From contig JAIXHJ010000004.1 in the NCBI GenBank assembly GCA_030145845.1, forward strand, positions 124,001-188,000: 64,000 nt of DNA, read 5' to 3'. The notes under the pieces are model-generated. The model was given only the letters and a program-made list of their open reading frames with translations, was not told the DNA's origin and ran no database searches. The stretch comes from Pseudomonadota bacterium (lineage in GTDB: Bacteria; Pseudomonadota; Gammaproteobacteria; Pseudomonadales; Oceanobacteraceae). The translations under genes were made by a program, and so were the position numbers. Shown in pieces: positions 53,771 through 64,000 of the stretch (within the stretch, counting starts at the first letter, position 1; every line of letters starts with the position of its first letter).

Positions 53771-55641
53771 GTAATTTCCACTTTATCCGCCCGCTGTGGC
53801 TGCTGGCCCTGATACCGGCCCTGCTGACACTGTTTATCGTGCATCGCCGGCGTGCGGCGGCCGGTCAGTGGCAGCAGGTGGTCGATCCGCAGCTGCTGCC
53901 CTATCTGCTCGAGCAACCGGGTTCCGGCGCCGCGCGCGGGCAGGCCGCGCCCCGGCTGCTGATGATTGCTGCGGCCGTGATCGTCAGTCTGGCGCTGGCG
54001 GGGCCGGCGTGGGAAAGACTGCCGCAACCGGTCCAGAAAAATAAGGATGCGCTGATTATCATGCTTGATATGTCAGCCTCAATGGGCGCCCAGGACGTAA
54101 AACCCAGCCGCGCAGTCCGCGCCATTCAGAAGGTCACGGATATTGTCCGCGCCCGCCGCGACGGTCAGACCGCCCTGCTGGTGTATGCCGGAGATGCGCA
54201 CACCGTCACCCCACTGACCGACGACACCGATACCATTGAGAACCTGTTGCCGGCCATCTCGCCCTTTATTATGCCCAGTGCCGGCAGCCGCCCGGACAAG
54301 GCCATAGCCCTCGCCCAGCAGCTGGCAGCCGATGCCGGTGTCGCCCGCGCCCGTCTGCTGCTGATCACAGATGGGATTCAGGCCAAAGATGTTGACCGCA
54401 TCCGCGATGTGCTGGAGCCGTCGCGCAGTCAGCTGGCGGTGATCGCCCTGGGAACACAGGAAGGCGCCCCGGTGCCGATGCCGGGTTCCGGCTTCCTGCG
54501 CGATGGTCAAGGCAATATTGTTCTGCCCCGCCTCGATACCACACCGCTGCAGGCACTGAGCAGTGAAACCGCTGTGCCCTGGCTGCGCATGAGTCTGGAT
54601 GACAGCGACTGGCAACAGCTGCTGCCCAACGACCCTCAGGCGCGGCAACGGCCACAGGATGATCAGGGACGCACCTTTGATCTGTGGGCCGATCAGGGTT
54701 ACTGGCTGGTACTGCTGTTGCTGCCGCTGGCGTTGCTGCTGTTCCGCCGCGGCGTACTGCTGTCACTGCTGCTGCTTCCGGCCCTGTGGCCTGATCAGAG
54801 TTATGCCCTGAGCTGGGATGAACTGTGGCAGACCCCCGATCAGCGCGCCCAGGCCATGCTCGACAACCAGGATGCTGCCGGCGCCGCCGCGACCTTTGAA
54901 GACCCGCAGTGGCGCGGTACCGCAGCCTACCGTGCCGGCGATTACCAAAGCGCCGCCCAGGCCTTTGCCAGCGCCCCGGATAACGCCCACGCGCAGTACA
55001 ATCTGGGTAATGCCCTCGCCATGCAGGGACAGCTGGAAGCTGCCGCTCAGGCGTATGAGAAAGCCCTGCAGCTGCAGCCGGACTTCCCGGCAGCGGAAGA
55101 AAATCTCGCCAGAATCCGCCAGCAACAGCAGCAACAGAACCCGCAGTCCGGCGACAGCCAGCAACAGGACAATCAGCAACAGGACAATCAGCAACAGGAC
55201 AATCAGCAACAGGACGGCCAGCAGCAATCGTCACAGCAGGATCAGAGCGGGCAGCAGAATGGCCAGCAGGGTCAGAACGGCCAGCCGCAGAATCCGTCCG
55301 AGCCGTCTGATGCCGGTGAACAGAACCAGAACGGAACTGCACAACAGAACGACCAGCAGGCGCAGCAGAACGGTGAAGTGCAGCAACAGCAGGATGGCCA
55401 GTCAGAGCAGCAGACCGGGCAACAGGACAGCGCCGCGGACTCTGAGGACGATAGCGGTCAGGACGGCCAGTCAGCCCAATTGCTGGGCAAAGACGGACAA
55501 CCACTGAGCCGTGAAGAACGCGAAGCCATGCAGCAATGGCTGAACCGGGTGCCGGATCAGCCGGGCAACTTATTACAACGCAAATTCCTGTACCAGTACC
55601 GTCAGCAGGAAGATCATGAATCCGGGGATGTTCTATGGTAA
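53758..55641 (+). CDS. batB: BatB-BatC fusion: VWA domain plus TPR and Gln-rich tail
   Basis: The protein has 627 residues. The N-terminus has membrane helices and a VWA domain (ALIIMLDMSASMGAQDVKPSR with DxSxS, and LLITDGIQ). Further helices lie near 315-340 (WLVLLLLPLALLLFRR). TPR-like repeats follow (WRGTAAYRAGDYQSAAQAF, AHAQYNLGNALAMQGQLEAAAQAYEKALQLQPDF), as in BatC. A low-complexity Gln/Asn/Asp tail of about 140 residues holds a tandem repeat of QQQDN. The C-terminus LSREEREAMQQWLNRVPDQPG is conserved in fused BatB/C proteins. In many bacteria BatB and BatC are separate. It overlaps batA by 13 bases and batD by 7. Confidence 0.9.
   Translation: MEWLSNFHFIRPLWLLALIPALLTLFIVHRRRAAAGQWQQVVDPQLLPYLLEQPGSGAARGQAAPRLLMIAAAVIVSLALAGPAWERLPQPVQKNKDALIIMLDMSASMGAQDVKPSRAVRAIQKVTDIVRARRDGQTALLVYAGDAHTVTPLTDDTDTIENLLPAISPFIMPSAGSRPDKAIALAQQLAADAGVARARLLLITDGIQAKDVDRIRDVLEPSRSQLAVIALGTQEGAPVPMPGSGFLRDGQGNIVLPRLDTTPLQALSSETAVPWLRMSLDDSDWQQLLPNDPQARQRPQDDQGRTFDLWADQGYWLVLLLLPLALLLFRRGVLLSLLLLPALWPDQSYALSWDELWQTPDQRAQAMLDNQDAAGAAATFEDPQWRGTAAYRAGDYQSAAQAFASAPDNAHAQYNLGNALAMQGQLEAAAQAYEKALQLQPDFPAAEENLARIRQQQQQQNPQSGDSQQQDNQQQDNQQQDNQQQDGQQQSSQQDQSGQQNGQQGQNGQPQNPSEPSDAGEQNQNGTAQQNDQQAQQNGEVQQQQDGQSEQQTGQQDSAADSEDDSGQDGQSAQLLGKDGQPLSREEREAMQQWLNRVPDQPGNLLQRKFLYQYRQQEDHESGDVLW
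55159..55218 (+). repeat. Four tandem 15-bp units in the batBC Gln-rich tail
   Basis: CAGCAACAGGACAAT occurs three times in a row (55159-55203), followed by a fourth unit whose last three bases differ (55204-55218). It encodes QQQDN repeats. Being 15 bases long, gain or loss of units keeps the reading frame. Confidence 0.9.
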
Positions 55642-57326
55642 GGCGCCTGACCGTATTTCTGTTATTCAGCCTCATACTGCTGGCCCGGCCGGCACTGGCC
55701 ACCGGGTTTTCCGCCAGTGTCGACCGCAAACAGATCAGTGAACAGGATACGTTTACCCTGATTCTGCGTTACGAAGCCCAGGCCGGCTTCAGCAGCCCGG
55801 ATCTGGATCCGCTGCAGCAGGACTTTCAGGTACTCAATCAGCAGCGTTCCAACCAGTTCCGTTCCATTAATGGCAAAACCGAATCCTTTACCGAATGGAC
55901 GCTGACCCTGACGCCGAAGCGCACCGGCCAGCTGACCATCCCGGCGCTGGCATACGATGGCGAACACAGTGACCCGATCAGTATTCAGGTCAGTCAGGTT
56001 ACCGATGATGTCAAAGCACAGCAGGAGAAGGAGTTCTTCTTCGATATCAGCATCAGCCAGCAGCCGCACTACTATGTGCAGGGCCAGATTCTGTACACCG
56101 AAAAGCTGTATTTCAGTGTGAATCACGACAACGCCAGCCTGTCTGAATTTCAGGTTACCGATGCGAGGGTACAGCCTCTGGGCGACGTACGCCAGTACAC
56201 CACGGTGATCAATGGTCAGCGTTTTGGCGTGTATGAGCGCCGCTATGCCATCTTCCCGGAAGTCAGTGGCGAGCTGGTGATTCCCGGCCAGCGCTTTAAT
56301 GCCATCGTTAACAATCCCTATGACCGCTGGGACCGTGGTCGTCAGGCCGCGGTGGTGAGCAAGCCCATCCGGCTGCAGATTCTGCCGATCCCGGATAATT
56401 ATCCGCAGGCCCCCTGGTTGCCGGCCGCCGGCCTGCAGCTGACGGAATCCTTCAGCGCGGATCTGGATAACTGGCGTGCCGGTGAACCGGTGACCCGCAC
56501 CATTACCGTCACCGCCCGTGGTCTGCCCGGCAGCCAGCTGCCGGCCGTGCCACTGCCGGCCATTGATCAGCTGCGCTATTACCCGGATCAGACTCAGCAG
56601 AATGAAGAGGCAACGGAAGACGGGCTGAACGGCACCTCGGTGCAGACAATGGCGCTGGTGCCGACCAGAGCAGGTCAGCTGGTGCTGCCGGAAATACGCA
56701 TTCCGTGGTGGAACAGCCGCGAAGGAAAAGTCGAATACGCGGTCCTGCCCGCCCACAGCGCCGAGATTCAGCCGGCGCGTAACAGTCGCGCAGCAGCGGA
56801 TAATCCATCGGTGGCAGGCGCTGACCGCTCACAGCAGACGACTCCGCTATCCGCAGCTCTGCCCGGCCCGCGGGAGCCTGGCCACATTGCTCTGTGGTGG
56901 TGGTTACTGTTGGGCCTGTCGCTGCTGCTGAATCTGCTGCTGGCACTGCTGCTGATTCGCCGCCGCCGGCAGCAACCAGCCTCTGAGGCAGAAGACACTG
57001 CTCCTCAGCTGAGCAGTCCGGCCGCCTGGAAAGCCCTGACTCAGGCCTGCCGTGGTCAGGATGCCGCGGCGATTCATCAGGCGCTGCTGCAGTGGGCCAA
57101 TGCCAGTGCGTTATCGGCACAGCCGCTTGTTAACCTGCATCAGCTGGCGGCCTGTTACTCTGAACCGGCGGTCAAAGCCGCGCTGGCAGAACTGGATGCG
57201 GAGCTGTTCTCAGGGCTCCGTAATTCCGCCTGTAACGGCCAGAATCTGCTGGCGCTGCTGAAGCAGCATAAGCCGCTTGCGGCGGCCGCCAGCACGGCGG
57301 AGCCTGCGCTCTACCCTGCCAGCTGA
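55635..57326 (+). CDS. batD: BatD-like protein
   Basis: The protein has 563 residues. A signal peptide (RRLTVFLLFSLILLARPALA) is followed by repeated beta-rich (Ig-like/oxygen-tolerance) domains, e.g. FSASVDRKQISEQDTFTLILRYEA and PVTRTITVTARGLPGSQLP. One membrane helix near 430-450 (WWWLLLGLSLLLNLLLALLLI) precedes a cytoplasmic helical domain. It matches the BatD/oxygen-tolerance family and would anchor the Bat complex at the inner membrane with its bulk in the periplasm. The start overlaps batBC by 7 bases. The stop TGA abuts the TCA that ends the convergent diguanylate cyclase gene. Confidence 0.88.
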   Translation: MVRRLTVFLLFSLILLARPALATGFSASVDRKQISEQDTFTLILRYEAQAGFSSPDLDPLQQDFQVLNQQRSNQFRSINGKTESFTEWTLTLTPKRTGQLTIPALAYDGEHSDPISIQVSQVTDDVKAQQEKEFFFDISISQQPHYYVQGQILYTEKLYFSVNHDNASLSEFQVTDARVQPLGDVRQYTTVINGQRFGVYERRYAIFPEVSGELVIPGQRFNAIVNNPYDRWDRGRQAAVVSKPIRLQILPIPDNYPQAPWLPAAGLQLTESFSADLDNWRAGEPVTRTITVTARGLPGSQLPAVPLPAIDQLRYYPDQTQQNEEATEDGLNGTSVQTMALVPTRAGQLVLPEIRIPWWNSREGKVEYAVLPAHSAEIQPARNSRAAADNPSVAGADRSQQTTPLSAALPGPREPGHIALWWWLLLGLSLLLNLLLALLLIRRRRQQPASEAEDTAPQLSSPAAWKALTQACRGQDAAAIHQALLQWANASALSAQPLVNLHQLAACYSEPAVKAALAELDAELFSGLRNSACNGQNLLALLKQHKPLAAAASTAEPALYPAS

Positions 57327-59099
57327 TCAGTGATCGGATTTCTTTGACGGGCGGTTGCCGGCGGCCTTGTCCAGATACATGGCCTGATCGGCAATCTCAA
57401 TCCAGTTGGCGGCACTGGTGACATCCGGGTAACCGACATAGGCCAGACCAATGCTGAAATGCACGGTGAAGTCGCGTCCCTGAGAATTATGACTGAGAAC
57501 ATTGGCGCGCAGATTACGGGCCGCCACCGCCGCCTCGCGCACATTGGTGTGCGGCAGAACCACAACAAATTCATCCCCGGCATACCGTGCCAGCACATCC
57601 GTGGTACGGATATTGGCGAGGATATGTTCAGACAGGGCCCGCAGCGCTTCATCACCGGCAATATGGCCGTAGGTATCATTAATCTGCTTAAAGTCATTCA
57701 GGTCGATAAACAGAATCGAGCTGGGGGTTTTATAGCGGTTATACAACTGCAGCTGGCTTTCCAGTTCTTCATACAGCGCCTGACGGTTGAGGCAGCCGGT
57801 CAGAGGATCGGTACGCACCAGCTGATGGAGGCGCTCGGTGGCTTCCTGTTCTTTTTTCAGCGCCGCTTCCAGTTCAATGCGGGTTTCCACCTGATCGGTA
57901 ATGTCTTTCGCCAGTCCGATCAGATAATCCAGTCCGCCGCGCGGATTGCTCACCCCTTTGCCCGAATCTGAGATATAGCGGATGCCGTCCTGCGGATGAA
58001 TCACACGGTACTGGATACTCCAGCTGCCATAGCGGTGATCGTGGATTGCCTCCGCCATCAGCTCACGGTCATCCGGGTGAATGGCATCGAAAAAACTCTG
58101 CGGGCGGCCGTACAGGCTGGCGCAGCTGCGCCCCCAGACGGTTTCATAAGCCGGATTCACAAACAGGATTTCACTCAGATCCGGGCGCGCCATCCACACC
58201 ACCGCCTGAATCGTTTCAGCAATGGTGCGGAACTTGGTTTCCGACAGCTGCAGCATCAGTTCCGATTCCTTACGGTCACCGATGTCCTGAATCACGGAAA
58301 TAAAGTAATCCGGCAGCCCCTGCTCATCACGGATCAGCGTCACCGTCAGCGCCGCCCAGAAAATCTCACCACCGGAACGGAAATAACGCTTCTCCATGGT
58401 GTAAGACGTACCCTCACCTTTCAGCAGCTGATTGACTTTGACAACGTCCGAATCCAGATCATCAGGGTGGGTAATATCCTGAAAACAGAGGTCCAGCAGT
58501 TCTTCGCTGGAATAGCCCAGTAATTCACACAGGTGATTATTCACGCGGACAAAACGCCCGCCCAGACTGACGGTACAGATTCCCACAGAGGAAAGTTCGA
58601 ACAGTTCGCCATAGGCTTTGCGCTGTTCACGCAGCTTACGCTCTTCCTTCCATAACTCGGTGGTATCACGGATGGTGGCAAACGCCATCGGCTGTTCGTT
58701 CACACACACCAGCGCCAGGTGAATTTCGCCGTTGATTTTGCGGCCGGTGGCATCCTGAATCCAGATGCGGTTATTCATCCGCCGTTCACCGGTGGTGGAA
58801 AAAAACAGCGACACCAGATGCTGATGCTGAATACGGATACTTTCAGGAATGAGGATGTCGATGGACTGGCCGTTCATACTGCTATTGCTGTAGCCCAGCA
58901 GCTGATGCGCCGCGGCGTTAGCTTTGCTGATCATGCCATCCTGATTCACCAGCAGCATAGGGTCCGGGCACAGATCAAACAGGGTATCCTGACTGACGGG
59001 TGCAGTGCCCGGCCGGCATTTCCCATATCCGTACCATAACCATCCTGCCACCACTGCCAATAACAGCAGTGCCGGCACTAACAAGGTCCAGCCTTCCAT
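57327..59099 (-). CDS. Membrane-anchored multi-PAS diguanylate cyclase
   Basis: The 590-residue protein has one N-terminal membrane helix (LLVPALLLLAVVAGWLWYGYG) and three PAS domains: about 42-150 with ISKANAAAHQLLGYS; 165-280 with VRVNNHLCELLGYSSEELL; and 290-405 with NPAYETVWGRS, each followed by PAC-type segments. A GGDEF domain follows with RYAGDEF (AGDEF at 507-511), the AGDEF variant that is generally active, and DLNDFKQINDTYGH. It should synthesise c-di-GMP in response to a PAS signal. No EAL domain is present. It is monocistronic, and its stop abuts the end of batD with no spacer. Confidence 0.9.
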   Translation of the reverse strand: MEGWTLLVPALLLLAVVAGWLWYGYGKCRPGTAPVSQDTLFDLCPDPMLLVNQDGMISKANAAAHQLLGYSNSSMNGQSIDILIPESIRIQHQHLVSLFFSTTGERRMNNRIWIQDATGRKINGEIHLALVCVNEQPMAFATIRDTTELWKEERKLREQRKAYGELFELSSVGICTVSLGGRFVRVNNHLCELLGYSSEELLDLCFQDITHPDDLDSDVVKVNQLLKGEGTSYTMEKRYFRSGGEIFWAALTVTLIRDEQGLPDYFISVIQDIGDRKESELMLQLSETKFRTIAETIQAVVWMARPDLSEILFVNPAYETVWGRSCASLYGRPQSFFDAIHPDDRELMAEAIHDHRYGSWSIQYRVIHPQDGIRYISDSGKGVSNPRGGLDYLIGLAKDITDQVETRIELEAALKKEQEATERLHQLVRTDPLTGCLNRQALYEELESQLQLYNRYKTPSSILFIDLNDFKQINDTYGHIAGDEALRALSEHILANIRTTDVLARYAGDEFVVVLPHTNVREAAVAARNLRANVLSHNSQGRDFTVHFSIGLAYVGYPDVTSAANWIEIADQAMYLDKAAGNRPSKKSDH

Positions 59100-59125
59100 G
59101 AATTCCCCCGTATGCGACCCGCTGC

Positions 59126-59142
59126 ACAGATGATAAATCTGT
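59126..59142 (-). promoter_or_regulatory. Short inverted repeat upstream of the PAS-GGDEF gene
   Basis: ACAGAT and ATCTGT flank the five bases GATAA, 27-43 bases before the ATG at 59099. It may be an operator or a leader hairpin. Short inverted repeats of this size can arise by chance. Confidence 0.3.
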
Positions 59143-59233
59143 CAGATCCAACGTGTGTACAGCCCTGCCCACACCTGCTTTGATTCTAGCAGTCTCTGCC
59201 AGCCGCGCCTGAGAGAATGATGTTTTGCGGCCC

Positions 59234-59935
59234 TCAGCCAGCCACAGGACAGGATAATTCTGCCCGTGAGAGTTTTTCTGTCGCCTCAGGCCACTGTTGC
59301 TGACCAAACAGACTGCGCCAGAACCAGTGACTGTCCAGATTATCCTGACAGCCAACCAGCTGACGCTGATACACTTTGGCCTGACGTTCCACCTTGCGGG
59401 CCACCTGAATCAGCCATGACTTGTTTTTGTAGGTACCGCGCAGATAACCACCGGCACCTTCGTGGTAGGCCAGGTACAGACGGTAGGCATCGTGCGCTCT
59501 GATGCCGGTGCGTTTAATGGTCTGCTGGTTGTACCAGCCGATAAAGTCCACCGCATCATCAAAATCATCGCGGTCGGCGCCCCAGTTACCGGTGGCGGCC
59601 ATATAGGATTCCCAGGTGGTATCCAGCGCCTGCGCATAGCCATAAGCCGTTGACGGCCGCGGGCCCGGAATAATCCACAGATACCATTTCCGCGGTGGCC
59701 GGTTATCGCCGATAAACTTAGATTCCTGATGAATAAAAGCCATGGTCACGGCTTCCGGAATACCGTACTTCTTCCGCACGTCCTTCGACGCGTTATACCA
59801 GTCGTAATATTCATCATAAATATCACAGACATCCGCGATATTTTTCGGTTGCGGTGTGGAACAGCCCGCCAGCAGCAGTAACAGCAACACGCACACAGGT
59901 TGCAACGACCGGTTGATCAGGCCACGGATCATCAT
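59234..59935 (-). CDS. Transglycosylase-like (SLT domain) lipoprotein
   Basis: The protein has about 233 residues. A signal peptide ends in a lipobox (LLLLLLAGCSTP). The lysozyme-like SLT domain has AFIHQESKFIGD with the catalytic Glu, STAYGYAQALDTTW, and LAYHEGAGGYLRGTY. It is an outer-membrane-anchored or envelope lipoprotein that probably cleaves peptidoglycan glycan strands. The start is uncertain: adjacent ATGs lie at 59935 and 59932, and a GTG at 59956 overlaps the ligA stop as GTGAATAA. I prefer an ATG because the signal peptide then has a usual length. It is last in the smc-zipA-ligA run. Confidence 0.82.
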   Translation of the reverse strand: MMIRGLINRSLQPVCVLLLLLLAGCSTPQPKNIADVCDIYDEYYDWYNASKDVRKKYGIPEAVTMAFIHQESKFIGDNRPPRKWYLWIIPGPRPSTAYGYAQALDTTWESYMAATGNWGADRDDFDDAVDFIGWYNQQTIKRTGIRAHDAYRLYLAYHEGAGGYLRGTYKNKSWLIQVARKVERQAKVYQRQLVGCQDNLDSHWFWRSLFGQQQWPEATEKLSRAELSCPVAG

Positions 59936-59948
59936 GCCACACCCAAGG

Positions 59949-63310
<3,362 letters not shown>

Positions 63311-63449
63311 GTTTGTACAAAACCTCGTCAGTTACCTGTTTGCGATACCGGAAAAACGCTCGATATGACATCAGTATCGCGGGAAAACTCCGTGCGGAAG
63401 TGTTACACAATGCCTGTTGTGAGAACAGCCCCCGCGCCTTAAAAGCAGC

Positions 63450-64000
63450 TTACTGGTCGATCATCTGCGCTGCTTCTTCCACATCCACCGATACCAGACG
63501 TGAAACGCCGGGTTCGTGCATGGTAACCCCCATCAGCTGTGAGGCCATTTCCATCGCAATTTTATTGTGGGTGATATAAATAAACTGCACCTTGTCGGAC
63601 ATGGCTTTCACCAGCCGCGCATAACGGCCGACGTTGGCATCATCCAGCGGTGCATCCACTTCATCCAGCATACAGAAAGGTGCCGGGTTGAGCTGGAAAA
63701 TGGAGAACACCAGCGCGATGGCAGTCAGGGCTTTTTCACCGCCCGACAGCAGATGAATGGTGCTGTTTTTCTTGCCCGGTGGCCGCGCCATAATGGCCAC
63801 ACCGGTGGTCAGCATATCTTCATCGGTGAGTTCCAGAAAGGCGTGACCACCGCCGAAGACTTTCGGGAACAGGTCGGCCAGACCGGCATTGATCTTATCG
63901 AAGGTTTCGCGGAAACGGGTGCGGGTTTCACGGTCGATTTTCTGGATCGCCCCTTCCAGGGTTTCCAGTGCTTTCTGCAGATCATCATTCTGCGCGTCGA
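63450..64000 (-). CDS. smc: Chromosome segregation protein SMC, C-terminal part (5' end outside window)
   Basis: The frame is open to the right edge. The last 183 or so codons show the coiled-coil exit ([42 protein letters not shown]), the ABC signature [13 protein letters not shown] and Walker [17 protein letters not shown], then the D-loop and the His of YITHNK. SMC condenses and organises chromosomes. It is the first gene in a run with zipA, ligA and the SLT lipoprotein; 139 bases separate it from zipA. Confidence 0.96.
   Translation of the reverse strand, partial: DAQNDDLQKALETLEGAIQKIDRETRTRFRETFDKINAGLADLFPKVFGGGHAFLELTDEDMLTTGVAIMARPPGKKNSTIHLLSGGEKALTAIALVFSIFQLNPAPFCMLDEVDAPLDDANVGRYARLVKAMSDKVQFIYITHNKIAMEMASQLMGVTMHEPGVSRLVSVDVEEAAQMIDQ

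Noticed and set aside
55159-55218. Direct repeats that could suggest a CRISPR array
   Set aside because: The units are contiguous 15-mers within a coding frame, without spacers.
54365-55729. Minus-strand open frame of about 454 codons opposite batBC
   Set aside because: It lies entirely over well-supported batBC motifs and the Gln-rich repeat, and shows no family features.

Overview
The window reads as a stretch of chromosome from a Gammaproteobacterium, most likely a marine Oceanospirillales/Pseudomonadales-type heterotroph. The pointers are the rlmKL-rmf-pyrD gene order, an smc-zipA-ligA cluster, a 180-kDa-class NAD-glutamate dehydrogenase, a high-molecular-weight FabG divergent from a thiolase, and many c-di-GMP and two-component sensors. 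The DNA is moderately GC-rich and densely coding. I see no gap over 300 bases without a gene, and no tRNA, rRNA, IS element, prophage or CRISPR array. The genus is inference only.

Layout. 1-840: 3' part of dbpA. 841-4964: a translationally coupled histidine kinase and REC-DUF3369-(degenerate GGDEF)-EAL pair. 5161-8111: a TauE/SafE permease, an unknown protein and an NCS2-like permease. 8348-10794: exonuclease I (sbcB) and an alpha/beta-hydrolase lipoprotein. 11063-14206: a very long DUF349 protein facing a small gene and tusA. 14259-18865: an AmpG-like MFS carrier, a small unknown protein, then a thiolase and HMw-FabG divergent pair. 19027-24000: a GAF-PAS-GGDEF-EAL protein, a small basic protein and a frameshifted hrpB. 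24124-27875: a small anchored protein and a large GlyGly-CTERM surface protein with a metzincin-like zinc site. 27918-31373: a 7TMR-DISM hybrid kinase, a second TauE/SafE permease and a glutaredoxin. 31407-38427: riboflavin synthase, a patatin, a CobB-type sirtuin and an RND pump pair. 38473-40876: a flavodoxin-fold reductase divergent from an IsdG-like protein, then an ammonium transporter. 41112-45067: rlmKL, rmf, pyrD and a DUF2835 protein. 45279-50120: NAD-GDH. 50343-57326: a moxR-DUF58-DUF4381-batA-batBC-batD operon. 57327-59099: a PAS-GGDEF protein. 59234-64000: smc-zipA-ligA and an SLT lipoprotein.

Themes. Four large signalling proteins plus one partner kinase put c-di-GMP and phosphorelay control at the centre of the accessory content. 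The Bat operon is tightly packed with overlapping genes. Its promoter candidate has a perfect 16-bp palindrome over the -35 element. Many convergent pairs end on top of one another: a 68-bp overlap, stop codons inside a hairpin loop, and abutting stops. The clearest lesion is the C7-tract frameshift in hrpB. The most distinctive proteins are the GlyGly-CTERM putative metalloprotease and the IsdG-like protein with a recognisable Asn/Trp/His triad.
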